A DNA stretch of 64,000 nt from Batillaria attramentaria (Eukaryota; Mollusca; Gastropoda; Batillariidae): NCBI GenBank assembly GCA_018292915.2, contig JACVVK020000381.1:452001-516000 (forward strand), in the 5' to 3' direction. Below, piece by piece: positions 38,195 to 47,900 of this stretch. The notes under the pieces were generated by a model, which saw nothing but the letters and a program-made list of their open reading frames with translations, was not told the origin of the DNA and made no database searches. The number at the start of each line of letters is the position of its first letter. The first letter of the stretch is position 1. Made by a program: the position numbers and the translations under genes.

Positions 38195-41100
38195 CATAAC
38201 ACACAAACCTGTTCCTGGTTGCCTTTTTGTGTGTTTTTTTTCTTCTCTTTCTGTGTTATGTGGACAATACAAACCATGACTTCTTCTTTGATAGGGGAGT
38301 TGACTGGCAGGCGTAGGTAGGCAATGAACTGACTAGGATCTTCATCTGATGGACACACGCGGCAGTGAGGGGTGAGGTGGGTGAAAGCGTCACTCGGCAG
38401 CTTAGCGCAGTATCTGTTTTGGGCAAAACAAGTGGAAATTTCTCTAACCATATATAAATAATCGATGTGCCTAGACCTTTGATACCCAACAAAAGTAACA
38501 TCAAAAGCGCCTACAGCAAGCTGCAGTTGTGGGTGTGATGTGTGTTTTGAGGTTTAACGTAAGCTGTCAAGCGCAAGAGTGATGTTAAAGATGAAGGCAC
38601 TAGAAATTTTCAAGTCTGTACAAAACTTGGCTCCTTCAGGGGTTTGAACTTCCTAGGAAGTCACAGAAACTGTTTAAAAAGAGATCAAAGTTGTTTGCAC
38701 TTCAGCTATTGTCTGGTTATAAAAGAAATGCATCACTGGTTTAATTTTTAAGAGCACTACCAGTGCCTATCCACATGTAAATACCTGTTGACCAGAGCAA
38801 TGGCATTTTTCATGGAGACGGCCGGAGCACCTGGCTGACCCAAGGGACAGAATGGTGGAAGGGGAGTGAACTGCAGCTTATCCAACTGCTGCACCTCTTG
38901 GGCGTCTTCAAGATCTTGTCTCCCACGGCCAGAACCAATCAAAACCTGACACACATCAATTCACATCAGGACTATTACATAGTTGTAATATGTACACATC
39001 TTACAGTTACATTTGCAAAGTGCAGATCTCCAATTCCAAAAAAGAAAATCACGTTTTTCAGTTATAATGCACAGTCAAAATACACACCTGTTCAATGCCC
39101 TTGAACACCTGCAGCTCCTCTGAGAAATCTTCCATCAAATCCTCATCCACAAGGATCACATATTCCGCATCACGAGCCCGAGCTCGACCCTACAAAATGA
39201 AACACAATATATAACCACTGTTTGGCAGATCCTGTATAAGACCATTTTCATGGGGAAACTTGTCAGACAAAACTTACATAAAAGCAAAAGCAATGAGGAA
39301 GCTTGAAGGGGTGCAACTGAAAAGAACATCCTGCACTAGTAAAACGAGCGATGCACAATATAATCTAACACTACATTTTTCTGCTATTAAATCAATGGAA
39401 ACTTAGACAGAACAACTTACTTTGGATAATGTGTAAGAACGGTAGTCACGGGGTGGATCAAATCGGACGACTAAATTGCACTTGGGTATATCAACTCCCT
39501 CCTCCAGAACACTGGTTGAAATGAGCAAGTTTCGTTCCTGCATGCGGAACTTGCGTAACACTTCCTCCTGACGACGGCTGGCTTTGCTGAGATCCTTCCT
39601 CCCATCTGGCCTGTGAATACCCTGACCCGTGATGTGACTGCTTTTCACAAAGCACAGATTCTCATCCCACGAGCAGACTTCTTCAATCATCTTGTTTAGA
39701 GCGAACGCAATGTAACGGTTATCCACGAACACAAGAGCACACAGCTTCTTTTCATCGTCGAAGGGGTAGTCGCCATCATTTCTCTCCACTCTCTTTTTCA
39801 CGGCGATGTGGATGTGCTTCGTGCCGCCACTTTTGCCCTCCTCGTCATCTGAGCTGGAGAGATCCAGAGAATCATCATCACCGTCATTGCCGTCATCGTC
39901 GGACATGTCAGACAGTGCGTCGTCCTCGCTTCCTTCTCTCGTGATGATCATGAAGTCCATCTCTGGTTTAAACTTTTGCAGAATTTCCACAAACTCTCTC
40001 ACTTTGGGAGTGGTGTAGCTCAGAAGTTCCTCGACCACATACTCGGGCGTAAATCTCATTTCAAACACCCTTACGACCAGTCGCAGCTGAGTCATAGTGT
40101 AGCGCAGGAAATTTTTCAATGTTGGATTGGACTGATGCTTTACAATCTTCTCTAGCTGGCTGATCAAATTTTCTGCGATGGAAGCCGCACACCAAGGACC
40201 TAAAGTCTGAAGAATATTTATGCACTCGGATATCGCAAACTTGGGCACATGCAAAGGGTCTGATTTGCCGGGATGGTCTTCTATTTTAATCTGGCAGTCA
40301 GACAAGAAATGCCAAGTGCTGTATAGTATAGAGGACAGTTCTTCGCCGAGTCCTGTGGTATCCTCGTACGTCTCACACTCCACGATACTCTCTTTTGGCC
40401 GGCACCCAAACCTCTCGGAAATCACCAGCATGGAGGTCTCCGCCTTCGAGTGCAAGACTGACTCCAGGCTGGCAATTTTGGATGCAAGTTCGTCCGGATT
40501 GCTCGACTCGTTGCCCAAGATGGAAGCTGTGAGGCAGAGCAGGTGTGGCGCTGCATCCCCACTCTTCCTCACATGAGACATGATGCCGACGTACGCATGG
40601 TCACCCACAGCCAGGTGACAGTTGTCCAGGACTAACAGGTTCATGGAAGACAGTGTCAGCCATCTGTTGACCAGACAGTTGAGGAAAACCGTGGCTGGTA
40701 GAACCAGGATGTTGTGTGTGTTGACAAACTCTGCCCACTCTTCCTCTTCCCAAGTTTCCGTTTCCGCGCACGTTGCCTTGCCAACCCGTAGATCGGTGTG
40801 GTGATATAGTGTGCTCCATAATGTTTCCAGGTCCTCATCTGCACATAAAGTTGGTAGGTTAACTCTTTGACGACGGTTCCTATAGGAAATCGTGTGTCAG
40901 AAATTGCGCTCCGTCGTCAAAGAGTTAACTTGCTGCCATTCACCAGCAAGGCTGCACATTTTGTTGGTAAAGGTTAGAAAGGTTCTTCTCAATGCAAGTC
41001 AGCTATGTGGCTTGTAAAATGATAACACACACAGTTGAAACATTTTGCTATGATGGCAAGACAACTACAATCTTTCAGTTTATGATGGTAATCCAAAGTA

Positions 41101-43336
41101 AGATTGTCTTGCGTAATTTATCTTGATTGCTGCATTTAGTCAGCTCTGCGTACGGATGTTCACAGGGGTTCAGAGGGTCACACAAAGGGACAGACAACCT
41201 TAAATGTATAATTACCAGTGTCTGCCAAGTAAACGCTCCTCTTTCCACCTTCTTGAAGAGAGGCACGTATCTGATGGGACATCTCACGGATGACCATGAG
41301 ACCCAGGAAAACCTTGCTGGAGCCGCTGCCGAGGCAAGCGATTGTGTTGCCACGCAGTGCCGACTCCAACAGCTCCACCTGGAAAAAAACACACACTTTC
41401 GCAATCATGATTTAACTTGATTAATGTTGGTCAAACCCTTACAGGGTAACTTTGTGCATGCAGCAATTTGGAGGTTTCCAGTTTAAAAGAGGGGAATGGA
41501 ATGGAACTGTTGAAGTTTTCTACATTGTTACAAAATATATCAGTCCCCCCCCCCCCCCCCCTCAGTTTTCAAATCAAGACAACTTACCAACTCATCAGAC
41601 ATCTGTTCGCCTTTTTTTTCTTTTTTTTTTTGCTGCCACAACTCTCTTTGCCGGCTCCAGTGGTGTTCCTCCCTGGTAATGGGTGGAATCCACGGAGGGC
41701 TCGGATTAAGTCAGGGCAATTTTTATTATGCATGATGATGGAGATGAGGATGATGGTAAGACGATGCTATGGAGGTCCGTGTGGTTTGGGACTGCGGGAC
41801 AGGGCCGCATTCCACGCTTCCTGTCATAAATATCCCGGCATAAACCAGGCCCGGGAACTACGGCACCTGCGGTGCCGGCCGTGTAATCATCCACATCATA
41901 AGACGTGTCATACCAAGGGAAGCACCCCCAAAGTCGCACCCGTGAAGTGGGTGAAGCTCGGCTGTGTGGCAACAGCCTCCCCACTGGGCCCATAGCACAC
42001 CCGCTCTGGGTAGGAGCCGACCTAGGTAGGAAAAATCCCGCTTGCCTCGGCTGGGACTCGAACCCGGGTTTCCCGGTCCATAGTCCGAAGTGCTAACCAC
42101 TACACTACGGGGGCCGGTTTCTGTTCGCCTGTTAAATTAATGAATAAGTGATGAATATAGCCAGAAGGTTGAAATAAATCATGAATGATACCCACATATG
42201 ATGTACCAGTTTCCAGCAAATCATCACACTATATGTAGGATAGTATAAACAAAGACATTACATTACCAAGATGCGCCACTCACTATATAACGAGTGACGT
42301 CCGCCAAGTGGGTTGCGTCCCTTTGGTCTGTCAGGGATACCGCGGGTAATAATATGTCTTTGCAATAGCGCCGTACGTGTGTTGTCGCTCACTGTGACGC
42401 AATTACAGCCGATATAATCGGTGTAAATTTGTTCACTAGGGTTCCGGGGGTGGGGTGGGGGTGCATTTTCACATTTTTCAGGTTTTAGTTCATGTGGTTT
42501 CTCTATCATTGTCTTTTGTCTCTTGGATGTTACTGATCTGTGACTGATCAACATCGTTTTGTGCTGTTGTGATCACTGATGTGGCGGTGAAATTTTGGTT
42601 TTGTATCAAGGTTGTTTCCGTCTTACCCTGTTTGACAGGTCATAAAAATTATTTCACCAAGTGTGTCCCACATCTGACGAATAATGCAGGTATTCTTTGT
42701 TTTTGTTTTGATATTCCCTGTCTACATGAGTATACTTGAACATGTGCCCAAATTCACACACAGGGATTCACAAACATTACGTGCAGTACGAACACTGACA
42801 TGGGGAGAGTGACAGAAAGACAAAGAAGGTGAGGGATACATAAAACAGTAAAACTGAAACAAGAGTGGATACAATCTACTTTAATGATGTCATGAAATCT
42901 CCGACAGAACCATGTCAAGTGTCAAAACAGCAGAAAACCTCATCTGCTTTTATGGCAACATTATTTTCAACCTTGACTCAAGTACCCATCAAAGGCGCTG
43001 TATTTCATGTACGAAGATCCAGCCGTCTGACTTTAAAGAAGTCATGAAATCTCTGACTGAACCGTTTCAAAACAGCAGAAAACCTCATCTGCTTTTATGA
43101 CAACATTATTTTCAACCTTGACTCAAGTACCCATCAAAGGCGCTGTATTTCATGTACGAAGATCCAGCCGTCTGCAGTTTTCTACCCATCGACTGCACCT
43201 GAAGTACAATATATACGCCCGTTAATGTTGATATTATACACCATGGCCCATTAATGCCTAGTGGCCCCGCCACGATGATCCATGCAAACAGCGTGGGTCT
43301 CAGTCACAGAGCCACTAGGCACTAACAGGATCATCT

Positions 43337-43378
<42 letters not shown>

Positions 43379-44219
43379 CGTCTTGGTTGACGATCTATCA
43401 ATCCATACTATATATACTCTATTGGACTATGATGATCAACCATCACAGGATGAAGTGCCGAATAGCACCTAACGTGTTTCCTGGGGATTCACACCCTATT
43501 CCGCACGACGAAATCAAACAGGATCTAGTGACGGTTCGAAAAGTGATTCACTTTAAAAGTGTTTGCTGTATACTGTATAATTATCGTCGGATAGCACTCA
43601 CACACACACACACAAAATAAAAATGGAACAAACACTTCACCCTTTAAAGTCCAACCCTATTTCAATCCACAAATGTAAGTACATCATTTGGATAATTTAA
43701 TGAAGAAGGCGGCTGTTTCTTTACCCCGCCGATCACTTTAGATCTAGAGGAAAGAAACCAGGCTACTTCAGTCTTCAATTTCTAACCTAAAAATGATGAA
43801 ATAATGGACAGAAACTTACCTTTCTTCATCTCTTGGGAAACGAAAAAATGACATTCCTTGACAATCGCTCTTGTATCGCGCATTCGAACAGTTAATCGCG
43901 CTGCAGGCGTCACCACCCCAGTGCAATTTCTTGCTTGTGGCCATTGTGACGAGTGGCGTTATCCCTGATCAAGCGAAGGGACGTCACTCCGTCAGCGGTC
44001 CCGCAAAAACGTCGTGAGTGGAACATCTTGGTAATGTAATGTCTTTGGTATAAAGGAAAGCATCACATACACACTAATGAAAAATATTGAAATCTAATGC
44101 TTCTCTCATTGCCGTACACCTACCTGATAGGTGGGTGGAGTGAATGTATCGGTGGGGATGTCATCATACCGCACGTGCTTTGAGATCCTCTTGGAGGAAT
44201 CCGGTCCGAGCCTAACCAT
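25030..44219 (-). CDS. DICER1: Dicer, ribonuclease III (18 exons, full length)
   Basis: Dicer cuts double-stranded RNA or pre-miRNA hairpins into about 22-nt small RNAs. Exons, 5' to 3' on the minus strand: 44219-44124, 41378-41216, 40838-39421, 39189-39088, 38945-38785, 38413-38275, 38021-37946, 37089-36947, 36346-36167, 35833-35617, 34295-31240, 30654-30429, 29829-29528, 28924-28713, 28283-28028, 27429-27231, 25436-25361, 25186-25030. Together they make 7179 nt, 2392 codons plus stop, in frame throughout. Domains: degenerate DExD helicase (Walker A at 47-56 [10 protein letters not shown]; box II at 158-161 DNCH), helicase C to about 570, DUF283 (about 640-720), platform and PAZ (about 830-1110). 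A roughly 745-residue acidic/Ser-rich linker precedes RNase IIIa ([13 protein letters not shown] and [13 protein letters not shown], about 1855-2075). RNase IIIb ([11 protein letters not shown] and [12 protein letters not shown]) follows at about 2094-2315, then the dsRBD. Catalytic acidic residues of both RNase III domains look intact. The ATG lies directly after a TTTCAG acceptor, so a 5' non-coding exon is likely upstream. Human Dicer is 1922 residues. Confidence 0.93.
25491..25643. repeat. Poly(A)/poly(C) and (ACC)n low-complexity tract
   Basis: A-rich, C-rich and ACC-repeat blocks sit about 50 bp upstream of the Dicer exon 25361-25436, i.e. near its acceptor side on the minus strand. Confidence 0.9.
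25745..25985 (+). mobile_element. tRNA-derived SINE in the Dicer intron
   Basis: It starts with a tRNA-like head (an A-box-like TGGCTTAGTGGTG and a B-box-like GGGTTCCAATCCC) and continues into a body of unknown origin. It is not a tRNA gene because no cloverleaf closes. The 3' boundary is approximate. Confidence 0.55.
26132..27282 (-). repeat. 82-bp tandem array carrying a Dicer exon end and its 5' splice site, 14 copies
   Basis: On the minus strand each unit reads TGTCTCTGGATACAGTGTGG, then the codons for [11 protein letters not shown], then G|GTGAGTGTCGTATCTC and TGTCAGTACCAG. The copy nearest the exon body (donor at 27230) is the true 3' end of exon 27429-27231. Thirteen further copies follow in the intron at 82-bp spacing. 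Each has an AG acceptor-like site (ATCTCTGTCAG) and the GTGAGT donor, bracketing TACCAG...ATATTG, 60 nt with phase 1 at both ends. Copies starting at 26243, 26572 and 26655 have one extra base (83 bp, 61 nt between sites). The copy at 27066 has one substitution. The 22-nt space between adjacent units is too short to be an intron. Confidence 0.95.
28338..28590 (-). mobile_element. SINE family C, partial copy
   Basis: It lies in the Dicer intron 28284-28712. The (ATT)n-type tail at 28338, an AAAGCGCCTGTACGAC block and the body around CTGACCCTGCATACCATGTG correspond to the fuller copy at 57666-58066. The tRNA-like head is not seen here. Confidence 0.6.
30005..30125 (-). mobile_element. SINE family D copy
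   Basis: It is similar to 18030-18165, including GTGGAAAAGGGTGTTAAACT on the minus strand and a block around GGGGCCAAATATTTGTACTG. It lies in the Dicer intron between exons 30429 and 29829. Confidence 0.5.
30789..31018 (+). mobile_element. SINE family A (tRNA-derived), plus-strand copy
   Basis: The head GTAGTGGTTAGCAC (A-box-like) and GGTTCGAGTCCCAGCC (B-box) are followed by a body shared with 41705-42117, including CTACCTAGGTC, GGGGAGGCTGTTGC and GATGTGGATGATTACAC. It lies in the Dicer intron 30655-31239, antisense to Dicer. It is not a functional tRNA. Confidence 0.75.
34520..34620 (+). mobile_element. LINE 3' tail with embedded (GT)n
   Basis: (GT)n is followed by a GCAGCGAGTCCTTGAAG block, a GAACAGCGCTCTATAA block and an (ATT)n end. 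The same order occurs at 61361-61560, downstream of LINE coding sequence. It lies in the Dicer intron 34296-35616. Confidence 0.65.
34793..35155. repeat. 33-bp tandem array, 11 copies, open on both strands
   Basis: The unit is CTTCGTCAGAATCATATTCT followed by GGCCCTGCGGTGT. Three A-type copies (CAGAATCAT) are followed by seven B-type (CACCATCAT) and one A-type. On the minus strand it would encode an 11-residue acidic repeat [11 protein letters not shown] and continues into [13 protein letters not shown] before a stop. It lies in a 1.3-kb Dicer intron. No splice sites join it cleanly to the flanking exons, so I treat it as a repeat, not an exon. Confidence 0.9.
35213..35400. repeat. 19-bp array and nested duplication
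   Basis: About five copies of ATTATACGCATGATTCATC are followed by a second arrangement: CGCTGGTCAGGAAGGGACGG repeated twice with the same CATCATTATACGCATGATT lead. Confidence 0.85.
36520..36790 (-). mobile_element. SINE family B, minus-strand copy
   Basis: Reading the minus strand, the tRNA-like head (GGGTTCAAGCCCCGGG) is at about 36710-36725 and the body ends at the TTTACTGTCCCTTTTAGC block near 36530. It lies in the Dicer intron 36347-36946. Confidence 0.65.
38139..38190. repeat. (GA)n microsatellite
   Basis: About 26 AG units in the Dicer intron 38022-38274, within 90 bp of exon 38275-38413. On the transcribed strand it is a CT-rich run. Confidence 0.95.
40859..40928. mobile_element. Palindromic TTAA MITE, second copy with left-arm deletion
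   Basis: It has the same termini and centre as 8002-8093 (TTAACTCTTTGACGACGG ... CCGTCGTCAAAGAGTTAA), but about 22 bp of the left arm is missing. It sits 20 bp upstream of the Dicer exon 40838-39421, inside the acceptor region of that intron. Confidence 0.75.
41705..42117 (-). mobile_element. SINE family A, long minus-strand copy
   Basis: On the minus strand it starts CCGGCCCCCGTAGTGTAGTG with a B-box GGTTCGAGTCCCAGCC. Its first about 250 bp match 30789-31018, then it continues with a further body ending in an ATT/ATG-rich tail near 41705. Orientation is the same as Dicer, in Dicer intron 1. Confidence 0.7.
42896..43178. repeat. Two-copy direct repeat inside the THAP transposon
   Basis: About 130 bp starting GTCATGAAATCTC is repeated with small differences. 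Both copies contain AACAGCAGAAAACCTCATCT and end near CGAAGATCCAGCCGTCTG. Confidence 0.85.
43820..43944 (-). pseudogene. Isolated THAP zinc-finger first exon of a transposon
   Basis: The minus-strand ATG at 43944 opens 41 codons ending at an AAAG|GTAAGT donor. The peptide has CSAINC, then [11 protein letters not shown], matching the start of a THAP C2CH DNA-binding module (C-x4-C and the FRFP block). The second half, with the Cys-x2-His pair and the AVPTIF box, would be in a following exon that I cannot find within the element. It is therefore either a broken transposase gene or a remnant able to splice into downstream sequence. Its strand is the same as Dicer. Confidence 0.7.
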
Positions 44220-44916
44220 CTGAAATAACAAAATCCACACCTAACTTCATACATGACAGTCTTTGACACTTGCCAATGTGATGATTCAGATTCAAAGAGG
44301 TGTGAAGGGGATGGATGGGGGACACCTTAGTCACTTAGTAAATCCGAGTTACCCCGAATCATTTAATCTTTGTGTTATATCAACGCACGATATTGGCTCT
44401 AGGTCACACTCAGACCAAAATTCATTCAGATGCACTGTATGAGGTCCTACACCAAAGACACCAAAACACAGTACAGCATGCCGTCTGCAATTGTGCAAGG
44501 AGAAAACGAGCTGGATCATGATTCATAAGAATACAGTGTTATGCAGGCTTAGAAACGAGGAAGCGCACACCTTGATGGAAAACACAAAATTCTGATGCTC
44601 AAAATCGAGATAATTTTGCAGACTAAACCATTTAATTGTGCAGATGTGTGACTGCACGGCTTAGAAAGCCCAGCAGCCTGCGCCTTGTTTAGTCCCTGGG
44701 CACATGCGCAAGCTTGAGGCTGCCAAAGAGCCATGTCAAAAGGCCTTTCATTGGTTCCGTCTGAAAATAAGCCAATCACAATAGTTGTTGCAATTGACAT
44801 GACCCCATTTCCCACCCGGAAGCATGTGCTCTGACATTGGCCTCAAATGACCTAGTTTTTTTTTTGCACCTGACGGCATGGTCAAAAATCTTATATGTTT
44901 CTGGTAGATCTAATGA
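44220..44916. promoter_or_regulatory. Putative bidirectional promoter region of Dicer and ALKBH6
   Basis: Only about 700 bp separate the head-to-head ATG codons of Dicer (44219, minus) and ALKBH6 (44917, plus). Transcription starts for both must lie here or in the ALKBH6 first intron for a Dicer leader exon. No strong TATA box stands out. That this is a shared promoter is inferred from spacing only. Confidence 0.4.
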
Positions 44917-47900
44917 ATGATGGCAGTTGAGCTGGAGAAGTTCAGGGTCACGAATGTAAGTCGCTCATTCCTTGGTAGTCACTGACGTTATTTTCCCCAT
45001 TCCAACTGCAGATCAGCATACAAACAGCGGAACCAACAAAACAGAAAGTAAATTGCAAGGCGTTTGATTTGGCTGACCAACCCCTCGTACATCACAATGA
45101 TCACGTGTCTTTCTGTGTGTTGTAGAGATCGCGAAAAGTCACTGCATTTCGATGGAAATTTCTAGACCATCCCAGAACATGCGAGTGCAGTAACGTCAGC
45201 AGATTACGTAACCTTGGAAAGATTCCGTACTTGCCAGTATGTTACAGAATGTTCTAGATCTGACCTGTTAGTATATAAGCAGCACTGCACAGCGTTCTGG
45301 GTTCTTCCTCTTTCATGAGTTTGTTCTTGCGCATCTTCTGTTAATAAAGTATTGGAGTTCCAGCCTGTTGTATCCCGTGTCTTCTCTGCGAGTGCACCGA
45401 GAGAGCGACATAGCAGGAGAAAAATACAACAGAAATATTTGGCGTCGCCGACAGGATTCGACATTGATCTACCTACGAAGGGACAGTACTCTCCAGTGCT
45501 CAAGAAACTCCAACTACAGAAGTTGCACCCCTTCAACTGTTGCAGCAGCGAAAATTGACGACTGACAATGGCAGAGACAGCGGAGCTGATAAATTTGCTT
45601 AGAGAGCAATTGGAACAGCAGAAGGAACAAATGGAACAGCAAAGAGAGCAGATGGGTGCGTTGATGAAGATGATTCAAGTTCAGACACCGACTGGGGATT
45701 CCAGCGCAAGTACCCGTCCTCACACGTCTACTGTTTCGACTGCCGCTATTCCACCTTTCGCTGCCTTTGACTCCACTTCAGAACTGTGGCCTGACTACTG
45801 GTCAAGGTTCTGCACATTTCTTGTAGCCAACGCCGTTCCTGACGACCGCAAGGCTCAAGTCTTCCTCACTAATCAGACTCCGGCTGTCTACAAGCAACTG
45901 GCAAATCTGGCTGCTCAACAGAATCCAAGAATGAACATCAACGATCTGACGATGGACCAAATTGTTAAGTTCATGAAAGAACAATTTGACCCAAAACTGT
46001 TCATAGTGCGAGAACGTTTCAAGTTCTGGAGCAACATGGAACGGAAGCCAGGCGAAACACTCCAGGAGCTGGCAGCCCGTATACGTCAAGACGCGGCTAC
46101 CTGTGACTTTCCTTCGATCCAAGATCCACAAGATGAAGCTCTTAGGCAGAGATTCATATGTTCTGTCAACAACGAAGCTGTCTTGAAGGCTCTTTTCAAG
46201 GTCAAGGATACCGAGTTGGATTTTGCCAAGGCTGTCAAGATCGCCATAGAGACTGAAGACGCGGCAAAGGTGGCCAAGGAAACTGTCTACGGTTCCAAGC
46301 CCAGGCCGGTCAACAAAGTCAAGGCGAACAACAAAGGGGGTCAACCAAAGAACCACCAGCAGTCTAACTCCACGACCAGCAATTCAGCAAAGTGCTACAG
46401 GTGTGGAAAGGCTCATAAGGCAACAGACTGCTTCTACAAAGACTCCAAATGCAACTTCTGTCAGAAGATAGGACATTTGGAGGCTGTCTGCAGGAAAAAA
46501 CTGCATCAACAGCAACAAGGGGGACGACAATCTGCAAAATCTTCAGTGAAAAGTATCACAAAAGCAGAGCTCGTCAAAGCCATCCTCGGCGAAGTTCCCC
46601 AAGATACTCCTAGGTTGGACGTTCCAGTCACAATCCAGGATCAACAGTTCACGATGGAGCTGGACACTGCAACCACGGGAAATTTTGTTTCTGTGCCAGT
46701 CTGGAAACAACTGGGAAAACCGAAGCTGGATGACGTCACACATCGGTACGAGTCTGCCAGCAAGCACGACCTACCCGTGCTGGGCACCTTCATGGGCCAA
46801 ACAACGGACCCAGTGACTGGTAAACAGAGCTCCATTCCCTACATCGTCACCAAGATCCATGATCTCAACCTACTTGGACGAAACGCGATCCAGGCTCTGG
46901 GAATTTCAGTGGACAATGCCCTTGGACTGAAGAGCATAGAGAGTCAAGTCAAGAGCGAGGGTGCAAAAGAATCGCATCCGAAGACCTCCAGCACAACTTA
47001 TGCTTCTCTTCAAAAGGATTGCCACACTCTCTGCGACAAGTTCCCAGATCTCTTCAAGGAAGAATTGGGATGTCTGAAGGATTTTGAGCTGGAAATCAAG
47101 TTCAAGTCCGACGCGAAGCCGGTTTTTCACAAGGCAAGGCCGGTTCCGTTCGCTCTTCGTGATGACCTGACGAAAGGCTACGAAGAAGGCATCGCCAAAG
47201 GAGTCTGGAAGCCAGTCCAGTTCAACGACTATGGAACACCAGTGGTTCCAATTCGTAAGACAAACAGTACAGGCGCCCTGAAGCCAAAACTGCGGATCTG
47301 TGGTGACTACTCAGTCGGGATCAACGATCAACTTGCTGATCACCGTCACCCAATGCCTCTCCCAGAGGAACTGATGCAAAAGCTGGGAGGAGGATTCGGT
47401 TACACAAAGATCGACCTCGCTGATGCCTACAACCAGATCAAGCTGGCACCAGAAAGTCAACGCAGACTAGCCCTCAGCACTCACCGTGGGGTACTTCTGC
47501 AACAACGACTACCTTTCGGAATCAAGTCAGCACCTGGTTATTTTCAGGAGATCATGGAAAATCTGACCAGTGATCTACCTGGAGTTGCCGTCTTCCAAGA
47601 CGACATACTCACCAGCGGGAAGGATGCCAAAGATCATCTGAGCAACCTGGAACGACTACTCACGCGTCTGAACGACAACGGACTCAGATGCCGTCGTGAA
47701 AAATGCCTGTTTGCTCAACCCAGTGTGGAATACCTTGGACACACTCTATCGGCTGAAGGAATCTCCAAAGGATCCAAAGTCGAGGCAGTCTTGAAGATGC
47801 CACCACCTACGGATGTCTCAAGCTTGAAGTCTTTTCTGGGCTCAGTACAATTCTACGGGAAATTCATCCCAAACCTGGCTACTATGGCAGAGCCGCTCTA

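Larger units (their letters stand above)
42250..44047. mobile_element. THAP-bearing DNA transposon (P-superfamily-like), internally deleted
   Basis: Terminal inverted repeats start CAAAGACATTACATTACCAA at 42250 and end with the complement at 44047. They stay similar for about 35 bp. The direct repeat GTATAAA flanks both ends (42243-42249 and 44048-44054). A minus-strand THAP-type exon lies next to the right end at 43820-43944. No transposase catalytic exons are recognisable in the remaining 1.6 kb, which instead holds a two-copy repeat (42896-43178), a small hairpin (43255-43321) and an (AC)n run (43339-43375). THAP, CA termini and a 7-8 bp target duplication are what P elements have; Kolobok is less likely because it uses TTAA. 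It lies in Dicer intron 1. Confidence 0.75.
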
